Shown here: in pieces, positions 1-12,000 of the stretch
Numbering within the stretch: the stretch's first letter is position 1
How the letters are laid out: each line of letters starts with the position of its first letter
Source of the DNA: Hydractinia symbiolongicarpus
Lineage: Eukaryota > Cnidaria > Hydrozoa > Anthoathecata > Hydractiniidae
Direction: 5' to 3'
Assembly: GCF_029227915.1 (NCBI RefSeq)
Contig: NC_079878.1
Span: 19,927,501 to 19,991,500, forward strand
Length of the DNA stretch: 64,000 nucleotides
Position numbers and translations under genes: made by a program
Notes under the pieces: generated by a model
Told to the model about the DNA's origin: nothing
The model's input: only the letters and a program-made list of their open reading frames with translations
Databases searched by the model: none

Positions 1-870
1 GCGAAACTGCAACCATACAACTCAGTTACATTACCAATCAAGGGGGCATTTGAGGCACAAATCACTGCCAACAACAACAACAATGTCCAGGCTACCTTTT
101 ATGTAGCAGAGGGAGCTGCTGCACAAAGTTTAATGGGCAAATACACAGCTTTCGATTTAGATGTATTGGCTATCAATGTAAATCATCTTGACAACCAACA
201 AACTGTAAAACAGGTACACACCCAAGTACAACATCTAGATTATAGAGAAATGGCCAAACATCTAACTCCCATAGAGACATCGGTTGAACTTAAAAAGTAG
301 CTTGAAGTTACAACACACAATCAAGAACAGAAGGTTGATGCAATCATGCACCACTTTGATGTAGTATTCAATGGCATTGGGAAGCATAAATATCTTTGGG
401 TTCACCTTCATATTGATGAAACAGTGTGCCCAGTTGTGCAAGTGCAACGTCGTATTCCGTTTGCACACCGTGAAAAGTTGGAGACTCTGTTACAGGAGCT
501 TGAAAAGGAAGATGTCATTGAACGGGTAGAGGGACCAACTGACTGGGTCTCCAACATTGTCATAACACCAAAAACCGATCCATCACAAATTAGAATGAGT
601 ATTGACATGACTACCGCCAATAAAGCAATTCAACGCACGTGTCATATCATACCAACGATTGAGGAACTTGAATTGGGCATGCCATTTTTCTAAGCTGGAC
701 ATGAACCATGATTATAATCAATTTGAACTTGATGACTCATCTCGATACGTCACAGTGTTTTACACTCATAAAGGCCTACGCTAATTCAAGCGACTCAACT
801 TTGGCACCAATTCAGCTGCAGAAGTATTCCATGATGAAATGACATGGTATCTCTCAAACAGTGACAATAT
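1..870 (+). mobile_element. Decayed Ty3/Gypsy retrotransposon fragment (protease end to N-terminal reverse transcriptase)
   Basis: Frame 1 reads from the window edge as the end of a retropepsin-like region, meets an in-frame TAG at 298-300, then reopens in the same frame (346-693). That part resembles the start of a Gypsy reverse transcriptase, with the family-typical stretch IERVEGPTDWVSN and the following IVITPK. Around 690 the frame shifts by one. The continuation (KLDMNHDYNQFELDD, then FGTNSAAEVF) has another in-frame stop near 781 and similarity ends near 870. I see no RNase H, integrase or LTR. This is a truncated, inactive copy broken by at least two stops and one frameshift. It resembles the K02A2.6-type Gypsy polyproteins common in invertebrate genomes. 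The 5' part lies outside the window. Confidence 0.85.
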
Positions 871-1828
871 TGTGATTATTATTAATATTTAATTTTATAG
901 TTCTGTGGAAACAGGTTTTACGAAATTTCTCAGTAGTTGTTTCAGTTTAGTTTCGCGCGATCCAAATTTCTCGTACCTTCTGAAAAGAAATATTCCGCAT
1001 ATATATATATTGTATTTTTGACAAAAAATCACTACTTTGCGCAACGAGTTGATGTTGTATTGCGGTGAGTTTATTTTACAACCTCGTCCCAGGGTTTTCT
1101 ACGATACTCCAGTCCCAGCGTTTTCTATGATACTCAGTTTTCGTGATTTCCCAGATATCAGCTGCAGTAAGATGTAAGCACCTCGCCGTATTATATCAAA
1201 GAGAAACAAAAACACTAGGGACAACTATTGGCTAGTTTCAATTTTGCTTGCAACTTGCGTAATGCTTCGCAACCTTTTTTAATTTCTAGTTACCTTTAGT
1301 AAACTTACGCAGGGAGTTGCAAAGTTGGGGAGTTAGCGAGTTGCGACGCAGTGAGTTGGGAAGTTGCATCTACAATTTGTTTTTTTTTAATTCACCGGTT
1401 TGCCGATTCTAGCTTTGAGTAACCCGGGTCCACAATCTAGCGTAGAGCAAATCAACCTCCTCCCCAGTGTCTTTTTTACTAATTTTGTCGCAAATTGGGG
1501 TCATGTCATGATTGGTAAGATCTAGGAAACTAAAAGCTCGATTCAAATCATCCAGAACGAAATGCATCTACTGTCCTCGTATTTTTCCTTTTCGATCGAT
1601 CGATTTCTTGAGGGGTTAAGACGCCCAGACCAAAACGCAGTTTAATAATTTACACATCGACTAATCTTTTATTGATTAAACAAATGAGGAGAACAAGGTA
1701 AGCTTGTTATTGTCAGCTTAATTAAATGATAAGCAAATGGGATGTATTTAGCCAAAGTTTTGATAGGAACTTTCGATGCAACATACTATTTTCCGGTTAC
1801 ATTTTGGATACCTTGATCATTTTGTCAG
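871..1828. other. Stretch with no gene recognised
   Basis: AT-rich sequence without a convincing coding region. A GAGTTG/AGTTGG-rich patch at 1312-1366 resembles, in inverted orientation, a patch at 4499-4535, which may be old repeat material. A good donor-like site (GGTAAGC) lies at 1697-1703, but joining it to the next exon in the only ATG frame runs into a stop. Confidence 0.4.
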
Positions 1829-1988
1829 ACGACGAATCGTTATCTGATACCGCCAAGCCACCACAGAAAAAGACAAAAATTGAAAAGTAAGTAAATATTG
1901 TATTGTGTAGGATTCCTACGTACACTTTGTTTTATAACACTTGTTTTATCAGGTACCGTAAATCGTCGAATCGTTGGAAGCTGTAACA
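1829..1988 (+). CDS. Possible last two exons of an unidentified gene (partial)
   Basis: The sequence shows an acceptor (TTTTGTCAG) before 1829, an open exon 1829-1886 ending at a strong donor (AAAA|GTAAGT), a 66-base intron, an acceptor (TTGTTTTATCAG) before 1953, and a short exon ending in TAA at 1986-1988. In the frame that stays open across both, the peptide is acidic (DDESLSD), then proline/lysine-rich (PPQKKTKIEK), then basic (YRKSSNRWKL), like the tail of a nuclear protein. An AATAAA lies 72 bases after the stop. No upstream exon was identified; the Gypsy fragment lies further upstream. The family is not recognised. The call rests on splice signals and the poly(A) site only, and the pair could be chance. 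Confidence 0.35.
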
Positions 1989-2059
1989 TAGGGGTTAATT
2001 AACGATGTTGGGGTAATTACGCTGAAAATTGCCTTTAAGTTAGCCAAGGCGAAGTTTCT

Positions 2060-2065
2060 AATAAA
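2060..2065 (+). terminator. Candidate poly(A) signal AATAAA
   Basis: AATAAA 72 bases downstream of the stop codon of the putative terminal exon at 1953-1988. The spacing suits a short 3' UTR. Confidence 0.35.
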
Positions 2066-2531
2066 AACATGTTTTCGTTTCCTATAAAAAAAACACGTCA
2101 AGTAAAAGTCGAATAAGTGTAGAAAAAATCAACACACTGTGTGAAAGTATACAAGAACATTTCAAGCTTAAAAAATAGCACGTGTGCTGCACAGACAGTT
2201 TCTAATATTCATCCTCCACACCATACAACAAGACGATATAAAAATATGAATCACGTACAGAAATAAAAGTAAACATCAGGCTGTATGCACTTAGGTTTTG
2301 TGAAGATTTGAGATAAAAAATGTGTTTAAAAAACTTTTTGTTTTTTAGACAAAATGACAACGCAGTTAATGATTGTATGGATATATCCCTCAATCAAGTT
2401 TTTGTGTTCTATTAAAAAAGTGTTGAATGTATTTAACACTGCCCCCTACAATTCAAAGAATACCAATTATCCTTACAATCATTATTATTGCCTGTAGATA
2501 ATTATTATTGTAGATAATTATGTTTTTTCTA

Positions 2532-2599
2532 GCCCTGTCCAGGATTTGAACCTGGATCACTCATTTGCATGAGTGTCATAGCCATTAGACCAACAGGGC
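2532..2599 (-). pseudogene. tRNA-like pseudogene with shortened anticodon arm
   Basis: On the minus strand a perfect 7-bp acceptor stem (GCCCTGT with ACAGGGC), an A-box-like D arm (TGGTCTAATGG) and a perfect T arm with B box (GGTTCAAATCC) are present. The element is 68 nt, and the segment between D arm and T arm is only 18-19 nt. That segment folds as CACTCAT/ATGAGTG around a 4-base loop, so a normal 7-base anticodon loop cannot form and no anticodon can be assigned. No T-run terminator follows on the minus strand. I read it as a tRNA gene that lost a few bases, or a tRNA-derived repeat head, rather than a working tRNA. Confidence 0.6.
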
Positions 2600-3547
2600 A
2601 TAAATATAATGTGAAAAACTTTACACGTGCATATTATATATGCTTGTGGATTTACATAACATACTTAACATTTTTTGTGGGTACCAAAATTCAATTTTTG
2701 TTATACTAAATAGCTAGGGGGCAAGGTGTTGCAATGTCTGGATATTAAGTCAGAAGTAACCATGTTACCAACCATTAAACGTCTGACGGAGCGATTATTA
2801 TGAATTGTAAATTGTGCCACACATTCATGTAAAGCCCATTAATAAAAGTATGCAGTATATACATCACAAATCGTGTCAGGCACACATACAGCATTAAGGT
2901 GTTTTGGGTGTAATATATTTTTCAAACGTAATGTTTAGTACAGGTATACAGTTTCGCAAATATGTATAGGCATAATACCAAAAAAGCTATCCTAACTCAT
3001 TTCTAACTACAAAAGTGAGTCGGTCGGTCGGATAAAACATTTCCCCGAAAAATTACCAAAATACTATATTTCGCAGCCATATTTTGTTATTCATTTTAAA
3101 TGTACGCTAGCTGTATTTTTAGCCTCCATTCCAAGTACCATTTTTGTCAGTCAACTTCCCATGGTTTTCGCTTGTATTGTCGTATAAATGTGAAGCAGGA
3201 AAATAAGCACTGAGTAGCGGAGTGTAGTCCCCTATCGAAATAACACCCAAACGTAACAATCATAATTCCGAGGATCACTGAAAAGGTAAATGGTGGATTT
3301 TGTTGCATGTTGAAGATTGTTCGGGGATTGTTTGGTTTATTCTTTACAAATTTACCGACTCCCCGACTCGACTTTTGCCTTTCAAAGTGTCGGTCGGTCG
3401 GGTGATACTAACCAATTACAATTTTGGAGGGTGGCTTTTACCGTGTCCTAATGATCTAAGAACTTCTCAGACAGCTAAAATGGCCATAAAGCTGTTAAAA
3501 ATCAACATTTTAAAAAAGTCATGTTTTAGCAGCTATAAGCCAGCTGA
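2600..3547. other. No gene seen; scattered repeat-like patches
   Basis: AT-rich DNA. Two GTCGGTCGGTCGG patches (near 3018 and 3390) about 370 bp apart suggest related repeat material. The open frame at 3300-3554 has no recognisable content and starts inside this material. Confidence 0.4.
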
Positions 3548-3753
3548 CTTTTAGTCCGTTTTAAAATCCTTTTTTCTACTTTAGTTTATTTTTGTTTAAT
3601 ATATATTTACATGTTTTTATTTGCTATATACTTGACTTTTATTGTACTTTTGTTAAAAACAGTTGTAGCTAGCAAGCTAGCTTTTTGTTTATATAAAACG
3701 GATTAACCTTGTTAATCTTACTGTTAAAAGTCTTCTTTAGTACGGACTAAAAG
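3548..3753. repeat. Short inverted-repeat element (MITE candidate)
   Basis: CTTTTAGTCCG at 3548-3558 is exactly matched in inverted orientation by CGGACTAAAAG at 3743-3753, flanking about 185 bp of AT-rich DNA that includes the internal palindrome AGCTAGCAAGCTAGCT near 3667-3682. The short matched arms make this a weak call. Confidence 0.3.
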
Positions 3754-3832
3754 CCCCAAAATATTATACTGTTCTAAATAAATATAACCCAACTTAAATT
3801 TATGAATATATATAATTTGTGGTTATAGCTCG

Positions 3833-4184
3833 TGGCGCCGTAGATTAGTGGTTATAGCTCTCGTACTCTGTGCGGGAGACCGGGGTTCGATTCCTCTTGA
3901 CGGCGATTCAACATGGGCAAGTGAACGTTACCATAGCCCCGGGTTAACCCAAGCCATGTGAGGGAAATTGGGAAGATGGCACACTGTGTGGGTCGTTGAA
4001 TGTTGCCGGGAGTTGTCTAGTAGAGCGCATGCCCTAATTGGGTCTGCGTTGCTCAAAATGAGCATTAAATACTCTAGGACTCTCCATCTAAGCCATGGCC
4101 CCTCCTGGAAATAATAGACAGGGTATATCCCTCGATATTTGTGAGGCTAGCCATGTAAAATATGCACATCTCTCTCTCTCTCTC
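3833..4184 (+). mobile_element. tRNA-derived SINE
   Basis: The 5' head is tRNA-like: A box TAGATTAGTGG at 3841-3851, B box GGTTCGATTCC at 3884-3894, and outer bases GCCGT and ACGGC that can pair as an acceptor-like stem. A tRNA-unrelated body of roughly 270 bp follows and is clearly richer in G+C than its surroundings. It ends in a (CT)n tail at 4169-4184. Pol III box spacing and a simple-repeat tail are the usual layout of tRNA-derived SINEs. Target-site duplications are not clear, so the exact limits are uncertain. Confidence 0.75.
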
Positions 4185-7100
4185 ATCACGTACACTTTTG
4201 CTAGGCTAACTTCATGTAGTTACTTTCTTCCCCTGTTGACCATTTGAACATGAAAACTTGCCACCAACAAAATATACTTTGAAGGTAAGAAAACAATTAC
4301 ATTTACTCTTCGGATTGCAAATTGGAATGAAACAGCATGGTCACAGCGCATGGGAAATACTGGCGGATGGTTGCACTTTCGCAGTTAAGTTGTTTTGAAA
4401 TTCCTAAATTTTTTCAGCGTGAAATTGGCCAACGAAATCGAATTCGCCGGACAAATAAATCGGCGATCGTACACTTTTGCACGTCCCTGGCCCCTGACTT
4501 GCAGCTCCCCAACTCCCCAACTTCGCGACTCGAAAATTTCCTAAACTCTTTTTCCTTGCCCCTGAGATGTTATTACCTGTAACTATTCTTGATTTTTTAG
4601 GATTGTCTGTTGTTTGTTTGCTAAAGTTATGACCAAAGCTTTGGACTTATGTGTGTTGTTTAGGCAGTAAATATTTTACTGAACTATATCCCCCCAAAAA
4701 GATTTTGCTGTCAATATAACCATTCTTGCTCTTGCCATAAACAATTAATCGGCCTATTTAAAATGGTTTAGATAATATTTAAAGGTGCTATATAGCCAAA
4801 TTGTGCAATGTGTCATCTATAGATCCCTTTTGTTCAGAGGTTGATTGTTCAGTTTGAACCAGTGATTTGTGCATTAAACATGATTGAGTCAGTCTTTGTT
4901 GTAACGTTCATGAGTTAAAAAAAGAAGACAGTGCTTTTATGTAAACATTGGCTGGCCATCTTATAGAAAGAATAGCCGGTCAATGTTTTTGTAAGTAAAA
5001 AAGCAGGATTGTATTAGGTAAGGTATAAAGTATTAGGCTCTTTAAGAACCTTTTTGTTACATAGTAACATCCACAGTTTCATAAAGAATCAGATATTTTT
5101 ACTACATACGTGTTTTATCATTATTTGCTTTTGACTGTTGACAAATGAAATTTTTCTTATAAGTTTCACTGTTAATCATACATGCTCGAAACTGTAATGA
5201 GATTGTTAAGAAAGAAAGGAAACTGACAACTATCAAATGGTGTATTTTAACAGAACAGACACAAAATTTCTTTAACAGATTGATATATATATATATAAGA
5301 ATAAATTCTAGCTCCTTTTACTGCCTAATTGGCTCTGATTCTAATTTTCGCACAATATCCTGTTATTGTTGCTCAATGCGAAAACAACTAGTATTCCGGA
5401 AGGCATATCAATGGTTTTTTTAATTGGTACAAATGTGAATTGGTTTAGGTAAAATTTCTTTTCGTAGAAGGCAAGCTAAACTTGATAAAAGTTAATCCTT
5501 GTTTTATCTCTCAACTGTAGAAATTCAAAGTTTGAATCTTCAGCAAATAGTTGCTGAAGGGGATTTTTATACTTTTCAAATTATTTTTGGCCATGTGTCG
5601 TCGGCAGCATATTTTGCCCCCAAAAAGTAAACTTTTCCAATTGCCAAAGTAGGAATGTTGAGTCAAAATCTTGGCATGCGATGCAAATTATATATATTGT
5701 ATATTTAAAAAAAAGGTGGGAAATGGTATATATAGATTTAGAGTTTCAAACTGATCATTTTTTTTTATAATGTTAACCCTATTCGGTTCGGGGGTGGAAG
5801 GGGGGGTGGGGGAGGGGCGGAATCCCCCCCCTAACGTTTTTTTTAATAACTCCTTATTGCTATGCTATATGACTATGAAACTTCCTTAGAACTTCAAACT
5901 TGCAACACAACTTTGTTTTATTAAGAAGAATCATTTTGCATAATTTGGACACATGATTAATCCAATTTCCCGATTTTGTCGGATTTTACCCGAAAATTGA
6001 AAAAAAACAGATTTTCGGGCAATTTTTGGCAATTTTTTATCCTATCCACGTAAAAACCAGAAAATATGTTAAATAACTTTTATTTAAATTTAAGGAACTT
6101 CAAACAGAATGCAAAAATTCGCTCTGGAACAAAAGTAATTAAATTTTAAGCAGATAGTGGCATTTTTAACAAATTTCAAGCTTCTGATGACGTCACGGAA
6201 AATGTGCTGACACAAGCAAAAATTTATTGCTGCCATTTTGTTTTTTTAAGACGTACTATAAGTGTGCCAAGTTTGATTCAATTTGAACAACCATATGAAA
6301 AGTTATTGTTGTGGTATACTATTTTCTAGTAAAATCTTTTTTGTGGAAGAAAGAACCACTGATATTTGGCTGCTCATTTACTAACCACAAAATGTTATTT
6401 TTAGCAAAAAAAGCTAAAAATATTAAACTTGTTTCAATTTTACCTGCATGTTTTTTTATTTTTAGAGTGATCTCTTTGGTTACTATCTCATAAAAAAGAA
6501 TAAAAAAAGAATACAACCCCTGGTCCTATTGAAATAACAATTTTCTTTCTTTAGTTTTATTCATATTATCTACTGGATATGTAAATAGATGTTTTCACCC
6601 TCAATTTATTCCCTCTTAATAGAATGTGTTTCACATATTGAAATATTTAAGACTTTCCCAGTAGCCTTTTGTAATCATAAATAATTTATGTGGAAAAATG
6701 GTAAAGCTTATAGCTTTGTTAAATTATTAATCTATTGCATATCTTTTCTAACTAATAAAAAACATTTTTGAAACATTCTGGCAAATTGTATAATAGATAT
6801 GTATTTGTTTGAAAGTTGTTCACCGCTGCAAAATTAAAATGTTGGTAAAGATTATGCCATTAATTTTATTGGCAAAATATTTAAACAGATCGTATAGCAG
6901 GGAGTGAATTAAAAGTTTGGATTATTATTTTTAATACTTTGATTTTTTTTGTTTTTGTATTTTTATATACCCTGTGTTGTATAGGATTGCACAAGTGTAA
7001 GTTATTTTATAAGCATTCTTTTTGTATAATCCCACACCCTAAGATGAATTTCTGACTATGAAGCCCTTACTTTTGAAAGCCCCCATGAATGTTTTAAAGA

Positions 7101-9037
7101 AATAACCCTTTCTATGATGATGAGATGCTCATATTATAGCCAATATCCTACCAGTTCACATTTTGCCAATTTATTAAGCCCCCTTCTAATAATCCCTCCT
7201 TTTTTCTGTCTCAAATTTTCTTTGTGGGTTGTTTTTTTTTTAAAAAAATTAAATGTTCTTTATCTTCTGTGGTTGTTGTACATTGTCCTTTCTTGCGAGG
7301 TTTCACTCAAAATCAGAAGAAGGCAAACCTTTTTGTTATTAAGCTTAACTGATAGATTTTTGGGCCATAATTCAGTGAGCCAGTTAATTGCATCGTATTT
7401 GTACAGAATATCTGTCTTTATATATCTATTTCAAAACCTTGAAGTAAGTAAGTAAGTGTTAGAAGATATCAAACCAATTCTGTTAATGACATATAAATAA
7501 ATAGTTTTACTTATTCATGATAATTCACATCATTTTTTTTATATATCATAATGTTTCTACCTGCTAGGTTTATCATTAATATTATAACTCCATTCTTTTA
7601 ACAACATATCTATGGATAAATTTCTTTATTCATGCTCATCATTTTTTATATTTTTTTTTTGTTTGCTGCAGGTCATCATGAACATTATAAACCAATCCAT
7701 TAAAACTGGCATTTGAATGAGCAGATCAAAAAATTTGCATTAAAAATCATGAGTTATTTTCATATTGTATATAATATACCAGGTTATCATCAGACCAATT
7801 GGCAAATGGCCTGCGCTAAGCAGGTTAAAATAGTACCATAGAAAACACAATGTGAATGACCATCAATGTGTTTATTTAATTTTCAGAATCTATATATTTG
7901 GTTATTATGTTAACTGTAATCTGTTTGATCAAATGATAAGAACATTATTGAAACTTTGAATGTGGATAGAAATCTTTAGGATTAATTGTTATTTTTTATT
8001 TGATCAGCTTACACAGTTTTTCAAGTTTTAGTCCACAATGTATAAACAATACAACAGAGTACAATCAGAACCTTTTTTATTATTAGTTCAGTTAGAAGAT
8101 ATTGTTTGCATCACCAAATATTATAATTACTCCACTACACTTCTTCACTCCGACAGATGTACACCAACACAGTTCTTTTTAATATACTTTACAGATAATC
8201 ACAATTATTTATACAACCAGTTCACACATCAATTTGTTATTTCAAACAATCTCTTTCTATCTTGTCCAATAACAACACCAGGTTCTTCCCACATTTGATT
8301 ATCATTCCTCTTATAATTAAACAAGGAAATAGTAGCAATTTATGTTTGGCAGCATGGACAGTCCTTTTAAACTATAGCCGAAAATATGAATACAACAGAA
8401 ACAATTTTTTTTTAAATTTTTAGAAGATGAATATTAAGTTATCTTTTTACGATTAAAATGAAATTAGCTGAAAAAAGCTTCAAAATTTCAATACTTTGAT
8501 AGCAATCTTTTGTCATTAGTTGCGATTTCTGGTCACTTGTTATTTCAACATGGTGTTTGAGGCACTGCTGGTGAGGATTTAATTTCTTCTTAATAAGGAC
8601 TATTTGATGTCTCAAAGTTGAGCGGTCATAAGTTATAGCTAATAGGCTTCATGTCAATATTTCAGCCTTGCTTTCATACAAATGTGCATAGTTCAGCATC
8701 TAAGGCATAATATTATTAATCTGGAGGTATAAAATTTAAATATAATTCATGGTAAATGGAATAAATTTTTTTGGAGAATTAATTTTTGTGAGAATAAAAG
8801 ATATTTGGATTTGTTATTGGTTTTTGTTTAAATTTGTTGAGTGAAAGGTTATTTGATTTTAGAAATGAATTTTGAATTTTTGAATAGAGTAATCTTTTAA
8901 GTATTGCAATTGTGTTTTCTTTTTTTCTACACTTAGCATTATATGTATATTTTTAGTTTTTTAGATAAAACTAAATAGATGTCATGTGGTGGGCGTACAT
9001 GAAAAAATGTAATATGTAATACTCACATAGTTGCACA
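4185..9037. other. Intergenic DNA upstream of MGAT5; no gene recognised
   Basis: AT-rich DNA with only short open frames of low-complexity composition. A donor-like site (TTTGAAG|GTAAGA) occurs near 4281 and could belong to an unseen 5' UTR exon. An in-frame stop at 9017-9019 precedes the MGAT5 start codon. Apart from the G-rich tract at 5790-5820, nothing stands out. Confidence 0.4.
5790..5829 (+). other. G-rich tract with G-quadruplex potential
   Basis: Several G runs of 4-7 bases occur within 31 bases in otherwise AT-rich DNA, followed at 5824-5831 by a run of eight C. Four or more G runs separated by 1-4 bases meet the usual G-quadruplex pattern, and the C run could instead pair with a G run as a hairpin. 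Confidence 0.5.
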
Positions 9038-12000
9038 ATGCATGCCATACACAAAAAGAAACTGAAATGGTTAATGTCACAGAAGATCATATTTTTCATG
9101 ATAGCCATTGTGGTGGTATGGGGAATGTATTTGCTGTCAGTTCCAAGCTTGAGACAAAACAATAACGTTCCAGAAACGGAATATTTAAAATCTGAAATTG
9201 TGAAATTGTCTAAGCAATATGTGCAGGCCATGGCTAAAGAAAACAGAAAAGATGGATTGTGTAAGTAAACTTTAGCATGTGTTTAGGTAATCATGTATAA
9301 GTTCACTAATCTAATTCCTGAAGATATAGCACTTGGGATGTAGATAAAGAGACACCGTTTTGGTGACTGGTAATTTAGAGTACTAGTTGTTAGCCCTTGG
9401 AAAGGACAGCAAGTGTTATAACATAGATTGTCAGGATATAATTTATAAGTATATAGAAGAATTTAGATACTTCTTATTATAAAATGTGGGTTTATCCTTT
9501 AGTGTTCTAACATCCTTCTTGCATATATAAGCCTTGTTTTTTCCTTTTTTTAATGGGATTTTTAACTACTTGATATACATCATTGCTTAATGTTTTTCTT
9601 CAATACTATAAAGCATATCAGAATAAGTTATTTACTTTAAATGCAAATATATAACATGATTAATTCAACCGAAAACTATCATGATAAGCCTAAACATAGC
9701 TGTATTTAGGTATGGAGCTATTTTTAGAATAGATTACGACATTGTAGTAAGTGTTATTACATCATTGATATAAATTTAGCATTATATACCTAGTATTCAA
9801 TATGTTCTATGTAAGTAAATATTTAGTAATGAAGCTATGATACACTCTAATTTAAGTTGATAAAGCAGAAAAAAAATAAAAAAATAAAAAGACTTAAAAA
9901 AACACTAATTTTTTTGCCAAATTTTTCCAGCATCGTGAATGAAGAAGCTTCATAAAAATCTCATCTATGCTATTTCTTGAAATGTGGGAAAACAAAACAA
10001 AAAATAAAATCTTGTTTTTTTTGTCACCTCAAATGGTCGTAGGAAGGTTTAACATCTCATGTACAGACTTATTTAGTGTGTTGAAAATACTTGCAAATTG
10101 CTTTCAAATGTTTTTAAAGGGGGAATTAACCTAAAAATTATTTTTTTATATTTCATTGAACGAAAAAAAATATTTGTAATTTTGTTCTGCACTTGCAACA
10201 GGAAAAGTAAAGAACTCACAATCTTTTAAAGTTTTGACCAAAATCTAAACTCCTTGAAAATTAAAAAACCAGCTTGATCAAGCACGGTTTATGATGTCAT
10301 TAATGTTCAGAAAGCACTTTCTTAAACAGACAATTGTTAAGAAAAATCTGATTTTACGTTTAAGTTAATTAACATGAAACTTTTTTTAATAAAACATGCC
10401 AAATTAAGCATCTTGCATAATAAATGCATCAGTTTCCACAGAGTTCTTTCAGAAAACAACAACAAAAGCTCGCACAAGAAATGGCAGCAAAACATATATG
10501 CAATATATTTATTTTATAGATGAAATGTATTGCTTATTTTAAAAATGTTTTTTGATTTATAACACTTTTAATTTTATTAAAAAATGCTTTAGCTTGTTTT
10601 TGAATTTCTTTACGTCTTTATTTTGTTTAGGCCACAAACCATTGATACATTTTTTGTTTCAAGGTGAAGCAGCTGTTCGCAAAGAAAACACAACATTTTA
10701 AAAAAATTATATTTTGTCACGATTGGATCAAATATCAAAAAAAAATTTGGATTAATTTCCCCATTTCCTTTTTCCTTTTTTAAATGTTTGTAAATATACT
10801 TATTACAAGAGATGCAGGAAAATGACATGAAATTTTTGTGAATGTGAATTAGGATAACTAAAATGTGATATGTCATAATGTAATTGCTGGTATTCTTAAT
10901 ACTTCTGTTACATTTTGCTATAAAAAGTACAATTTTTAACGCCGACTAGTATATAACTTTCGTAAAAGAGAAATACTTGGTGACAAAGAGAACTATGACT
11001 GCAATTTTTTATTTTAAACTTTAGCACCCTTCTATCTAAAATAGCTCAAGAGGACTTTGTACTTTGTTTTTAAATATCAACACTATGTTTAGCAACTGGC
11101 AAGATTCAAACAGCTGTTTTACTAACCAACATGCTGGATCGCATTGAGCAACTTGAAAACCAGTTACATAATGTCATTATAAACAGTACTGAAACATTTG
11201 CAACTATGGTAAAAGAAATAAAAACACTTAACAAGACCATTCTTAAAATCCAACGGAATAAATCTAGTAAGCTCCTTTTGTATTCCATGTGACATTCTCT
11301 GTATGCAGTCAAGAATGGTATTTTACTCTAATATTCTTTATTCCTCATACAACTTTTAAGTCTAATTAAGATACTTAATTAAGATACTTTAACTTATTGA
11401 ATTCAATTTTTGGACTTGCATTTATTCTTTAGTATATTAAATTGTCGGCTTGAAATAGTTTCTGAGTCTGTGCATTCACATTTCCACACCTCTTAACATA
11501 AAGTTTTGAGATGTTTGTAATCATTTATCTATTGTAGCATCTTTTACTGATGTTTGCGTCATACCTAATGACCCTGGATATCCACACTGCGCTGAAAGAG
11601 TGGAGGTGAACATTTATCATCTAGTCATTTTAGGGATTTTTTTTGTCTTTTGTTAGAGTTTATTGCACACTAAATTTTTTGTAGTGATAAAATTAACTGA
11701 TATTACTGCCGCTTTTAAAACAATGTTTATATTCTTTTCATAGCATAACAGAACGCTTGATATGCCCTTTCTAAGTCATGTCAACACTCAATAATTACTC
11801 ATGTGTTGACAAAAAATTTTGATTCACATCCATAGATTTTTCTTTAGTGGTTAAAGCTGCATTGGAAGGCCAGAGAATACAGAGACAGTGGTGTTAACGG
11901 AACGATATGCTCAATTCTTCACTATCTTAGCCATGTGAGTTTTATATTTGTGCGTATTGTTTTTGCAATATCTTGCCATTAATTTCTACGAAACCGTTTT

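Noticed and set aside
4170-4184. (CT)n run that could look like a separate microsatellite
   Set aside because: It is the 3' tail of the SINE and is annotated there.
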